A stretch of DNA of 64,000 nucleotides from contig JBCNJP010000003.1 in assembly GCA_039602395.1 (NCBI GenBank), forward strand, positions 31,709,392 to 31,773,391, read 5' to 3'. A model generated the notes under the pieces. That model had not been told where the DNA came from. It saw only the letters and a list, made by a program, of their open reading frames with translations, and searched no databases. Below are positions 49,405-60,596 of this stretch, one piece after another. This DNA is from Deinandra increscens subsp. villosa. Taxonomy: Eukaryota > Streptophyta > Magnoliopsida > Asterales > Asteraceae. A program made the translations under genes and the position numbers. Numbering within the stretch: position 1 is the stretch's first letter; each line of letters begins with the position of its first letter.

Positions 49405-51952
49405 TGTGACACCCGAGAATTTCAAGGTTAACTTCCGTTAGACAAGTCCGTTAGTTACGATTATAAGTGTTAACTTAGTAACCAATGCTTAACTAGGCCG
49501 AATACGTCCACGTCCTTTGGTTGATCACCGAACCCGCCCATATGCGTTATGTGCTCATTTATTGATGTCATTATGTGCAATGTGATTTAAATGCATGATT
49601 TAATATTGTGAATAGCACGATTAATTGTAAATACTTGATTATGTGAAAATTGACCTGTTTTGGTAGCCAGCGAAACTAACGGGCGAAACTATAGTGTCGC
49701 CCGGTAGCCAGCTAAGCTACCCGTTAACTCGTGACCAGAGCTAGTTTCGCCTGGCCAGCGAAACTAGCCTCTGATATAAATAAACTTAATAAACCCTAGT
49801 AGCCTCATTTGCCTCATTTCACAACAAACACACACACACTCTTTTCTTCTGGAGATTCTGGTCAGTCGAGGTTCACACCGAGTTGTCGAGATCTCAGCCC
49901 CAAACCATCATCTACCAAGCTAGGAGATCGAACCGTGAGTCCCAAAAACCTCCATTTTGTGTTTTATATGTGTTTTTCTTAAAAAGCATGACCAAACCTT
50001 CATGATATTGCTTGATCTTCTGTAAATATGCTTTAGGATGCTAGATCTATCATAAAGTTGATGACTTTACGTTTAGAATCCAACCATGTTAGGGATCTAG
50101 ATCATTTTGGTCATTTTAGGGTTTTGAACTTATTTTGGTGATTTGATGATGAAACTGCATGTTAAACGTGTTAAAGTTGCTTGATTTATGTTGGTAAATG
50201 CCTATGTATGCTAAATAATGAATTGCATGTAAGATCAGAAGCCGTTAGGTTGATTTTTAGGCAAATCCGTATGTTTTTCGCGACCAGCGAAACTGAGTGT
50301 TCTCTGGGCGAAACTATGTGGCGAAATTAGGCCTTCATTCAGCGACACTGCCGAGCGAAACTATAGTGTCGCTAGCGAAACTGACCAGACCTGCTCGAAC
50401 GAAACTACCGAGCGAAATACCTGAACGAAAGTTCAAACCAGTTTCCCTGCGAAACTAGGTTAGCGAAACTGCGTCAGCAGTTTCGGGCGAAATTAGCCTA
50501 GCGAAACTGTGTCACCGGGCATTTCCTAGCGAAAGTGCTGCCCGTGCACCTAGTGAAACTGCCTAGCGAAACCGTGCTAGCGAAACTAAGACCTGACCTA
50601 AAAACCAAACTTGTGAAATTTGCTTAAGTGTTATGCCATGACTTACATGATTATGCCATGATGAAACATGCTTGATATCTGATTTATATGAACCCTTGTT
50701 TATGATCAACCATTGGTGTCGTGTGTCGGTATGTCGAGTCATAGTTGCAACGTGCTATGTTATGGGCCATAGTGACGTTAAGTAAAGATTAGACACGAAA
50801 CTAATACTTAAGACCTAAACGTGTTCATAGGTCTTCGTTAAACAACAATAATTTGGATTACTTGAAGTGTAGCAGTGCAACCAAAGGTGAGTGTCACTAA
50901 CTTGTTTACCGTGAGCCTGTTTGGGCCACACCGAATAACTTAACGAAAAACAATGCTGAATAAACTCTAGAGTGCTAGGCACCTACTAATGAACAAGAGA
51001 ATTCGGGAATGCTCGGCACCCACTTGATGAACTGAAGTGTTTTATGGGAAACACTTGTGGACTTAAACAAACTATTTTTGAAACAAAACTGAAAACGTTT
51101 TAATATGACTAGTGTAGGTTAAAGTCTGAACCATATGATATCACATGTTTTCTAAGGATGCCTTATAACTTAAAAGTCCTCAACTAAAATTGTACCATTA
51201 ATTGTAAAGCGAGGGGATGTTGGGTAGATCTACTGGAGTTTGACAAACTCCGCCCCGTGGCACGGGGAGTGCACGGAGGAACAATATCAGCCTATTTGAC
51301 CGTAGTCCCGGGGAGGACACGGGGGAGGCAAAAACCGCGATGACATAGGTCCGCACCGTACGGGATGGCTCGGCCCCCACAAAATAAGTCAGCTTTGGTA
51401 CAAACTTCCTTAGAGCATGGAACAACGGATTAGCTACCCGCGATATCGGTTGAGTCCTTTAACTTTACGGAACTAGTACATACCCGATGACGTAGGTCAC
51501 GGACAAACCATTTATAAACTGAGATTTAATTACGAGCATTGCTTTTCACAAATAAATATTTTGTAAGTACATCTTGACACGAATTATGATTATGAGACCG
51601 GGCCAATGCATGACAAGCCCACTGTGAACTCACCAACCGTTAGGTTTACACTTGCGTGGTTTAAACTTTTGCAGATCGCTAAGGAGTATCCGCTGGAGGT
51701 TGGCATGGCACGAGAAGATATTTATTTCTGTTTAAACTAAACTTGGGAATTTTAAAACATTGTTTATGTAAAGCACGTGGTTAGTGCTAAGACAATATTT
51801 TATTCCGCTGCGTGTATTTAAGACTCTGATTTATAACTTGTGTTTGAACTAACCCTGATTCGTTTAGTATTTGTAACTATGGTTGTGGATCCTGGTCTAG
51901 TCGCACCCCTCGACGGTATAAACTCCGTTAGTGGTAAATTGGGGGTGTGACA
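49405..51952 (+). repeat. 3' LTR of L (2548 bp)
   Basis: Nearly identical to 41388-43947. It lacks 12 bp (one GCGAAACTGCCA unit) near 49760. Confidence 0.95.
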
Positions 51953-51957
51953 TTTAC

Positions 51958-52331
51958 GAACTGGATGATGAAGTTCATCTTGAAGAAGAACCCGCTAGAA
52001 GAGCCACGTGGAGACATTTAATTAATTAATTAATTATGTTTATGTTTAATTTTAGGTTTAATTATGTTTAATATACATATTGTTTAAATTAATTTTGGGT
52101 TTTATTATCAGTTTGAACAATCCCCCCCCCCCCCCTTTTAATTAAAAATAATTCACCAAAAACATTGAATTTCCCACCATTAGTTCAAATTTCACCCAAA
52201 ATTTCGAACTAAATTTACTTATTATCGATTCATCATATACTTTTCCCTCTCACTTTATCAGAAAATTTCCAGTTAAACGCCTCTAGCGAATAACTAGGTC
52301 TTCTTTCTCATCCATATCATTCACATCTTCC
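51958..52331 (+). other. Sequence right of L
   Basis: The end of the split frame (DDEVHLEEEPARRATW, stop at about 52025) is followed by AT-rich DNA with a run of 14 C (52122-52135). No other feature seen. Confidence 0.45.
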
Positions 52332-54336
52332 ATGGAGCTTCAACAACGAATACCTTCAACAGACAGCGCTAGCGATTCTTCAGAAGTTTCATGTGATTTG
52401 GGAGACCATTCAGTCCAGAAAATGGTAATTGCTAAGTTATTCCGTTTCATTAATTACAATCTGTTTACATAAAATAGTTTTTTTTGTTTATTATTGATAC
52501 ACGTTTAACTTGGGATCCTTGTATTTGTGTACAGTTACAGTTACAGATCGATAAAATTTAGTTTCATATAAAATTAATTAGGAAGGGGTATATATTGCAG
52601 AAATCCTCTCCATTCATTTCAACCCATACATTTTATGCTAAATTAGTTATTTACCTTCTTAAATGACTGTGGGAGAATGCTAATTAGTTATTTTTATGCT
52701 AGGAATGTTGAGGTCAAGCATATGCACATGTTTGTAGATTCATGTTACTGGTGAACCTCCTTTCTTCTTTATGTACAATGCTAGAAATGGTCAACTGTTT
52801 GTTTATATCCACTAAAGACATGATGTGTTCCGCTCTTCCCTTTAGATGTCTTTAATTTGTGTATAACATATCAAATAATTAATCAATAGGGTCTTTATGT
52901 GATATATTAATAATCAAGAACTAATTTATGTTACTTTGGTCATTACTAGGACATGATCCTAGAGCACATGACATATATAGGAATGTTTCCAACATTTTTT
53001 GTAGGTTCATGTTAGAGGGGTACAAAATAAAGAAATTGTAGTTTGAATTCCCTGTAGAAGAATAGAAGAATGTTGATGTCATGCATCTGCTACTTTGCTA
53101 GCAATGGTAATTTGTTTATATCCACCCTTTAGATGTCTTTAATTTGTGTATAACATATCAAATAATTAATCAATAGGGTCTTTATGTGATATATTAATAA
53201 TTAAGAACTAATTAAGAGAAAATGAATCAATAGGGTAAGCATGCTTTCTCATCTATGTACTTTGTTAAAAAGCATCTAACTGCATTCTATTAATTGTACA
53301 AAATTCAAGGATCGATCCAACAACACTGATGGTCAATTGGAAAAACTTAAGTTCGAACTTAAAGAGGAGAGACTTCTTCGGGGTGAAAAAAATGAACAAG
53401 TTAAGGCCCTCTTCTTGAAGATTGAAGAATCGGAGAAAAAACTTGATCTACTTATAACTCATCTATCTGCACTTGGAAAACCGTTACCACACCAACTTAA
53501 TGCTCCGGTATCTACAGAGGTAAATTCTTTACATCACAACTTAATCATATTATTCTCAAGTACATTATAATAACATATACTCTTGTTCCTGAAGTACACA
53601 ATCCGGATTAACTCTTGTTCCTGAAGAACACAAATAGATGCAAGTTCCTGGTACATAAGAATATATACTTCATGTAAGAACACAGTTATGAGTAAAATGG
53701 AGCTCTGCTATGATTCATTGAAAATGTATGTTAATATGAAAAAAATAGAGTATATACATAAACTGTATGAATAAAACTGGAACNNNNNNNNNNNNNNNNN
53801 NNNNNNNNNNNNNNNNNNNNNNNNNNNNNNNNNNNNNNNNNNNNNNNNNNNNNNNNNNNNNNNNNNNNNNNNNNNNNNNNNNNNNNNNNNNNNNNNNNNN
53901 NNNNNNNNNNNNNNNNNNNNNNNNNNNNNNNNNNNNNNNNNNNNNNNNNNNNNNNNNNNNNNNNNNNNNNNNNNNNNNNNNNNNNNNNNNNNNNNNNNNN
54001 NNNNNNNNNNNNNNNNNNNNNNNNNNNNNNNNNNNNNNNNNNNNNNNNNNNNNNNNNNNNNNNNNNNNNNNNNNNNNNNNNNNNNNNNNNNNNNNNNNNN
54101 NNNNNNNNNNNNNNNNNNNNNNNNNNNNNNNNNNNNNNNNNNNNNNNNNNNNNNNNNNNNNNNNNNNNNNNNNNNNNNNNNNNNNNNNNNNNNNNNNNNN
54201 NNNNNNNNNNNNNNNNNNNNNNNNNNNNNNNNNNNNNNNNNNNNNNNNNNNNNNNNNNNNNNNNNNNNNNNNNNNNNNNNNNNTTCCATAACCTAATTAT
54301 CAATTATATGTTTTGGTATAGGAAGGAATACAATAA
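52332..54336 (+). CDS. Candidate small three-exon gene, coiled-coil protein
   Basis: Exon 1 is 52332-52424 (31 codons, MELQQRIPSTDSASDSS), ending at AAAATG/GTAATT. Exon 2 is 53310-53519 (70 codons), after an acceptor TTCAAG and before GAG/GTAAAT. A last short exon may be 54322-54336 (EGIQ, TAA) after TTGGTATAG. All junctions are phase 0. Exon 2 codes a Lys/Glu/Leu-rich coiled coil (LEKLKFELKEERLL, LKIEESEKKLDLLI) ending ALGKPLPHQ. This pattern is like the C-terminal tail of plant transposon-borne proteins, but I do not recognise a family. A 500-N gap lies in the second intron, so further exons may be hidden. No catalytic domain is visible. Confidence 0.45.
52425..53309 (+). other. Putative intron 1 with an internal repeat
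   Basis: AT-rich. A segment of about 75 bp (TTTAGATGTCTTTAATTTG through TATTAATAAT) occurs twice, at about 52844 and 53130, and GTAGGTTCATGTTA-like pieces also recur nearby. Confidence 0.45.
53784..54283. other. Assembly gap of 500 N
   Basis: Exactly 500 N, a placeholder of unknown true size. Reading frames spanning it are meaningless. Confidence 0.99.
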
Positions 54337-54539
54337 AAAATGGTCCTAATTAATCTCAAATCTGGACAATTGAAGATGAAGACCACGTAGTAGTTTGTTG
54401 GCTCCCGAATTGAAAATTAAATTGAGAATAATGCTTGTATGCAGTGTAATTTTATTTAATTTTTTTTTTGTATTTCATTTGTATTGACTTGTAATTGAAC
54501 TTTATTTGATTTGTAATTAATAATTTGTAGTAGGTTTTA

Positions 54540-55500
54540 AATTGGCCACGCATATAGCAAGGACACATCTGATGTCAACAACCTTTTGGTCACTTTTTTT
54601 TCTTCCCAAATATATGTGGCTAAAACACAAATATACGTGACTATATAATACCAAAGGCCACACTTTTTATATTTTAACATGGTCGTTGCCACCCTTTGGC
54701 CATGCGTATTGGGACAAATATCTGATTTCAACTACCCTTTGGCCACTTTTTTTTTTCAAATATATGTGGCTAAAACACAAATATAAGTGACCATATAATA
54801 CCAAAGGCCACACTTTTTATATTTTAACATGGTTGTTGCCACCCTTTGGCCATACGTATTGGGACATAATATCTGATTTCAACTACCCTTTGGCCACTTT
54901 TTTTTTTCCAAATATATGTGGCTAAAACACAAATATACGTGACCATATAATACCAAAGGCCACACTTTTTATATTTTAACGTGGCCGTTGCCACCATTTG
55001 GCCATGCATATTGGGACAAATTATCTGATTTCAACTACCCTTTGGTCACTTTTTTTTTCCAAATATATGTGGCTAAAACACAAATATACGTGACCATATA
55101 ATACCAAAGGTCATGCTTTTGATATTTCAACGCGGCCATTGCCACCCGTTGGCCACGTGTATTGGGACAAAATGTATGATTTCAGCAACCTATTTGGCCA
55201 CTTTTTTTTTATAACATATGTGGCTAAAATACAAATATACGTGACCATATAATACCAAAGGCCACATTTTTGATATTTTAACGTGGTCGTTGCCACCCTT
55301 TGGCCACACGTATTGGGACAAAATGTATGATTTTAGCAACCCTTTGGCCATGTATTTTTATAGTATTTGTGACTAAAACACAAATATATGTGACCATATG
55401 ATACCAAAGGCCATGTTAAACAAACACATGTGGCTGTTGGGACCCTTTGGCCATGCTTTCCGGAAGAATTGTTTGATTACAACAATAAATATTGGTACCC
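54540..55500 (+). repeat. Tandem array of a 151-bp unit, six copies
   Basis: The marker ACCAAAGG recurs at about 54651, 54801, 54952, 55103, 55254 and 55403, a period of 149-151 bp. Each unit has AATATATGTGGCTAAAACAC, GTGACCATATAATACCAAAGG and CCCTTTGGCCA, so it carries inverted CCAAAGGCCA/TGGCCTTTGG-type elements. Copies diverge by a few percent. This resembles subterminal repeats of a CACTA-type transposon, but no CACTA terminus was found. Confidence 0.75.
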
Positions 55501-55608
55501 TTTAGCCACGCTTCTAGGTGGCTTCAGCCACTGATATTGTAATGTGACCGTATGATACATACGGTGATGGGACCTTTGGTGTCGATTGAAATGAAAAAAA
55601 AAACATGA

Positions 55609-55641
55609 CCAAAGACCTTTGGCCACGGTTTTTCCGTGGCC
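55609..55641 (+). repeat. Perfect hairpin at the end of the array
   Basis: CCTTTGGCCACGG and CCGTGGCCAAAGG form a 13-bp perfect stem around a TTTTT loop. The arms are the array motif in both orientations. Confidence 0.7.
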
Positions 55642-55878
55642 AAAGGTGAATTTTGACGTGGTTCACATTCTGACCATATAATAGACGTAACTTCACATTA
55701 CTTGCAGGGATAGATTCCTAAGGGCAGTAGCTACTTGCCATTAATTATTTCTCCTTATAAGGAAATGTGAGACTACTCCTACTATGGCCTAGTGTTTTCT
55801 CCAATTAGCACCTAACTATTCCGAAATTCTAGTTTAAGATTAGATACTCTCAGAAGTATTCAAATCTCTTAAACCAGT
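55642..55878 (-). other. Unassigned sequence and leader of Q
   Basis: The right end is the start of the internal region of minus-strand element Q (next to its primer-binding site). The junction with the array DNA was not located. No ORF. Confidence 0.4.
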
Positions 55879-55890
55879 GCTCTGATACCA
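55879..55890 (-). promoter_or_regulatory. Primer-binding site of element Q
   Basis: TGGTATCAGAGC on the minus strand, three bases after the LTR end GACGTCACA. Confidence 0.85.
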
Positions 55891-55893
55891 ACT

Positions 55894-56965
55894 TGTGACG
55901 TCCGACCCCTTGCGGGCCAGCGCCACGTCGTCGGATTTATTCATCAACACATGATTTAATCAAAGATCACAAAAACTGGGGAAATTAAAACTTTTATTTA
56001 TATACTCTGATGATTCTTACACAACGGAAGCATAAACATAACATACGATATATAAAACATAAGGTAAACTAAAACATAAGATAATTTATTCCAGCCACCA
56101 GCGTCTTCACCGTCTCCTCCTAGAACGTGATCGAGGTTTAATCCATAGGTGCATCAGAACCTAGCATACATACTTTTAAAAAGTCAGCTTACGCTGGTGA
56201 GTTCTACCTTTTAGTACAAAAACCGTTTTAAGTGTTTACCTGGTTTTCACAACATATATATATCACACATAATTTCTAACATATAATTACTATGATAATA
56301 TATCTTAAGCATGACCCTAGGCTAAACTTCTAGGTCACTATCAACTATTTTGGTTCTCCATGAAGAGTCCGCCCACCACTACATACTTCGTCCCATCTTG
56401 AAGGATAGTTATTACAATGATCCGGTGTAGCTGTTGTACGCATTTGCACTTCTCGTCCCATCTCGAAGGATAGTTATTACAATGGCTCAATGCAGCTCCA
56501 TCCGTACACGGTTCCCTAAGCCACCACTATGGGGAAGTATCGTCTCTTCATTCTTTATCTTCTAGGAAAGGTCTGCCCGCCACTGCAAATTGTCATCCAA
56601 CCTTGGTGCAAGATAGTTGTTACAATGACCAACTGCAGCTCCATCCGTACACGGTTCCCTAAGCCACCACTATGGGGAAGCAGCAGCCCTTCTTCTTCAG
56701 TAGCAACTCATGCTTTAACTCTAATAAGTCATAATAGCAACTCATGCTTTAACACTATTAGGTTCTAGTAGCAACTCATGCTTTAATTCTATTAGGTCAT
56801 TTTCATCTTAATGACTTAGTCTCCGATCGTGTATACTACCTACCCCTAGTTAAATAACCAGATTCTTTAGGTTTATTATTAAACAGTGATAAGGCATTCA
56901 TATACTGCAACAAATGGACATCCCCCAATTTACCTAGGTGTATGTATACAGGATGTACCAGCGAC
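55894..56965 (-). repeat. 5' LTR of element Q, truncated by J
   Basis: The minus-strand LTR ends CGGACGTCACA at 55894 beside the primer-binding site. Its other end is cut where the J LTR begins. Inside are imperfect repeats with TCCCATCTTGAAGGATAG and CCTAAGCCACCACTATGGGG (56350-56690), and three 37-40-bp units starting GCAACTCATGCTTTAA (56702-56800). The TGTGACG-type terminus suggests Ty3/gypsy (inference). Confidence 0.65.
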
Positions 56966-57293
56966 TAAAGGTGCTTGAGCATATGGATCGTCTACTTAAT
57001 CGTTATGAAATCAATGTAATACGAGTTGGAACACAAAGAGTAAATACAAATGACTTGTATTAACCACTGAGATGACCACAGAGTACACAGAGAATATAAC
57101 ACCCAAAAGTTCCTGAATTCTATTACAAGACAGCTATATATACTAGTGAGAACCCGCTGGTCCGAACCTCAGGTTCGGACCTGTTCGGCCCTGTCCGAAC
57201 TCTAGGTTTGGCCTGAGTTCGGACCACAGCATACTTGAATGTTTCGTCTTGTATTCGATACTTCACATGACGAGCTAGAACCATGTACCAACA
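56966..57293 (-). repeat. 3' LTR of J (328 bp)
   Basis: It aligns with the H LTRs; the terminal TG is mutated to TA at the Q side (TAAAGGTGCTTGAG). Minus-strand TATATA lies near 57140, with GTTCGG and CCGAAC motifs at 57160-57225. Confidence 0.88.
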
Positions 57294-57306
57294 AACTCCC
57301 CCTCGG

Positions 57307-57911
57307 CATATGTAGTATCTACCATCTCCTCTATTAAAACTTTTATCTTGTATCTTCAATAAAACTCTTCCTCGATCTTGATGGTGAGTTTAATCTTGAA
57401 TACTTGATATTGCATCGTGTGTAATCTCTTTATCAACAATCTTCAGAAGACTTGAAGTTGTGATATTCTCTTCCCACATAGAAACCTGCCAACATAAATA
57501 ATCTTGGTGCAAAACTTCTCTTCGAGACTCCAAGATATTTTGATTTTGAAAATGAATTCATATTCCGTGTTGATCAATCAAAAACAAATCAGAAACAAAA
57601 TCTTTTTGGCTTTTAGTAACTTTATATCAAAACACACCTAAAATCTTTTTGATATTTTCTGATAAGATATGTAAATGCATAACAGAATTAGACACTATTA
57701 TTGTCTTTTGCGAGAAAGATCACAACTTGGGATCATATTGGTCATAACATGCTGAACTACACTTCAATTTCGATTATTGTAGCTCATAAGCCATGACGAT
57801 TGTAGATATAATTTGTCCAACTTTAAAATCATGCAGAATCATACTCATAACATCTGGATATGTTAAAGTATTGATTAGTTTTGCATTGACCAGTGTACCC
57901 CACACTCAGGT
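57307..57911 (-). other. 3' untranslated tail of J
   Basis: Non-coding, aligned with H 15432-16100. The first of the three H hairpins has no counterpart here. Confidence 0.65.
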
Positions 57912-58062
57912 GTATAACTCAACAATAATCAGGTCGGTCTTGTGGACACGCAGAGAAAGTCCAATGAGTTATACGAAACACCAATGAAAATAAAGCAAAA
58001 CGTCAAACGAACAACAATCAGGTCGGCCTTGTGAGCACGTAGAGAAAGTCCGATCATTTGAC
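57912..58062 (-). ncRNA. Two tandem hairpins of J
   Basis: 57912-57974 closes with GTATAACTCA/TGAGTTATAC. 58002-58062 closes in sense with GTCAAATGA/TCGTTTGAC, where the one change relative to H gives a G-U pair. Both share the H core (CTTTCTC, then CTGCGT or CTACGT, and CCGACCTGA). The apical stems are GTC-CACAA-GAC and GCT-CACAA-GGC, a compensatory difference. Confidence 0.7.
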
Positions 58063-58759
58063 AAAATAAAGAAAATCAAACAAGTTTAAATCTTTGTAAA
58101 ATTAACACATGTATACACAGTGACTTCTCATTTTATTTTTTCACATATCTTTTTCTTGATATATCCTGAGATACGCATCAAGATGTTGTCCACTAGATCA
58201 AGCATCAGATTTAGTGTATATCACATTCGCATACTTTCTGATTTGCCGAGCCTACCTTACACATCGATCAAATGGTCTTATGGCTTTTTCATCTACTTTA
58301 TCCATGAGTCAGAAAATGTCAGCCAATGTACCATCATTTCCCAATCATGTCGGATACAATTTCTTATTTTTCAATGTTTTTGAATTTTTGCAATTTCAAT
58401 GTTTTTGTATTTTCAAATTTCTCCCCCGAAAAATGACAACTCTATTTATAGATTTTCATTTTTACTATTTTGAAAAACAACACATTATTTTTGTATTTTT
58501 GCAAAAACAAACTCCCCCTCAAGATGAGACAGAGTGAAACACATTATTTTTGTATTTTTGCAAAAACAAAATCCCCCTCAAGATGAGACAGAGTGAAAAA
58601 CAAATCAGAAATTAATCAACCAACACGAATACTTTAAGATAAGCATTTTTGAAAAACAGATTGATTTTGAAATGCAAATTAAATTATCACAGATATTTCA
58701 CAATCAGCAATTTCTCAATCACCGATAGGTCTTCCTGAAATACCTGCTTGACACCAAAT

Positions 58760-60596
58760 AAAACATTAGTCTCTTTGGGATCGACCCGATTCAACAGTGT
58801 CGGGTCGCCCGGTGTCTTCCACATAGTCTTTGTTGGCCGTGGAAACAACTTTCGGTTTCCAAATATGTAAAATTTCCATTTTTTATCAGATCCTGAATCA
58901 AATTCAACTGACGTACTTGGTTTAGACCAAGACGATTTATGGGTTGATTTAATCTTTGGAGACCAAGGTTCATAAAAAATCTAACCTTTGTTATCCAAAT
59001 ATTTTGCAGTTTTGTGGATATATGTAGTCGTCGGACAATCAGCAGCTAGATGTCCCGGTTGACGACATACATAACAAAGTCGTTCTCTAAAAATTTTTGA
59101 AAATTGTTTTGAGTTTTGAAAACCAGATGAATGATCAGAATCAAATATATCAAAAAAACCATCAGAAGAATCATACCTAGGAGATGGACTCCTTGAAGAT
59201 GACGAGCTTCCAGAATAATAAGAAAATTCCTTTTGAGATGGTGATTTCTTTGCAACTTTTTCTTTAGAAACCTTTGTAACTTTCACTAGTTTCTTTACTA
59301 CAACTGGAACTTACTTCACAACAAAACCCAAGCCTTTGTGCTTGAATCCTTGATTCTTTGAAGAACTTGAAGAAGAACCAGAACCAGAAGCCTCTCTTGC
59401 TTTAGCTTCGCTCGTAAATTTCGCTTTGATATCTTTCAAGTTGTTCTTCTTAATCAAAACGTTTTCTTCTTCGGTTGCTGATGAAGAACTTGAAGCAACT
59501 TTATCAAACACTTTCTCACTTTCCAGCAATACAGACTTTGAAACAAATTTTGGAGCTTCACCCAAAGGCTTTTCCTTCTTCTTAGACTTAGACTTGTTCT
59601 TCTTGGAAGAAGTGGCAAATTTTGAATAATCATGCACTTCAGCGTTAGGATCAAGCGGAGCAGAAGTAACTTCAATTAAATCCACTGGTTGAGGTACCAA
59701 GTAAACATCATCTTCCTTAGAATTCTCCGAACTCTTATCTTGCTTGTATAAGAAATTTAACAATGTCAGTGACAAATTGCAATTCTTCACTTGTCTCATC
59801 AACTTCAAAATTCCAATTTCAAGTCATTGATCTTCTGTTGACCGTCAAACACTTATTTTTGTGACTTGATGAACTTTGCATTGAGATCATCATATTCATA
59901 TGTTTGTAGCTTCCTGATCTCATATTCCGCAAACAACTCCTCAAGAACACTTTCTCTCTTTTGCCTATAGATCTCAACATCTTTAGTCAATACCTCATTC
60001 TTCTCTCGATAAAGAACATTCTCATCTTGAAGCATAGAAATTTTATTTTGAAGCTTCTCTGTAGTAACAACAGTTTTAGCAATAAGAGCAATAGCTTCTT
60101 CATACTTTTGCTGAACTAGATAGCTTTTCTCAAATACATTTTCAAAATCTTGAGTGGCGTCTAAAGCTTCAGCTTTGGCTTCTTCACACTCTTCAGCCAA
60201 TTGAACATTTTCTTTCACAACATCTTCGTGAACATGAACTAATTCATAATATTTCTTTTGAAAATCTTCCAACTCTTTCTTAAGCACAACAATTTCTTCA
60301 GTTGATGTTTGACGACGTTGTTCAAAACTTTCAATCTCCTTGATCAATTTTTCACATTTAAAACATTTAGATTCTTCAACCTTTGAACTATCAGAAAACT
60401 TAGGTAAATCTTCTTAAACCAAAGATGTACTTGAATAAGAATTAGAATCAGTCAGAAAGCTGTCATCATCATCAACATGACGAGCAGTCAATGCAATGCT
60501 AAATGGAGCATGATTCTTTTTAGCTGATGAGTCTGCATTCCAGGAAAATTCATCTGGATGCCAAAATGTTCCTGTCAAATTATTAGCAAAAGTAAC
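58760..60596 (-). pseudogene. gag of J, 5' end cut by K
   Basis: Starting from K: a short piece corresponding to the H segment before the coiled coil (60602-60414), then the coiled coil (60347-59853, LQNKISMLQDENVLY), the Lys/Ser-rich segment (59808-59311), an SR-rich segment with an intact zinc knuckle CYVCRQPGHLAADC (59286-58981), and a damaged C-terminus (58980-58760). Stops near 60415, 59830, 59310 and 58980 break it. No pol motif follows. Confidence 0.82.

Larger units (their letters stand above)
41388..51952 (+). mobile_element. Ty3/gypsy chromovirus-type element L, near intact
   Basis: LTRs at 41388-43947 and 49405-51952, perfect TSD TTTAC (41383-41387 and 51953-51957), initiator-Met primer-binding site, one long gag-pol frame and a polypurine tract. 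Large LTRs, an initiator-Met site and a C-terminal chromodomain-like segment fit the Tekay/Del group (inference). I counted six substitutions and one 12-bp indel between the LTRs (about 0.24%), so insertion was recent. Confidence 0.96.
56966..60596 (-). mobile_element. Gag-only element J, second copy of the H family
   Basis: 3' LTR (56966-57293), polypurine tract (57294-57306), non-coding tail with two hairpins, and gag (58760-60596), ending where K is inserted. Order and sequence match H throughout, including the lack of any pol. The 5' part must lie beyond K, off the right edge. Confidence 0.88.

Noticed and set aside
53708..54303. Three long reading frames across the N gap.
   Set aside because: They consist of unknown bases; frame and content are artefacts of the gap.
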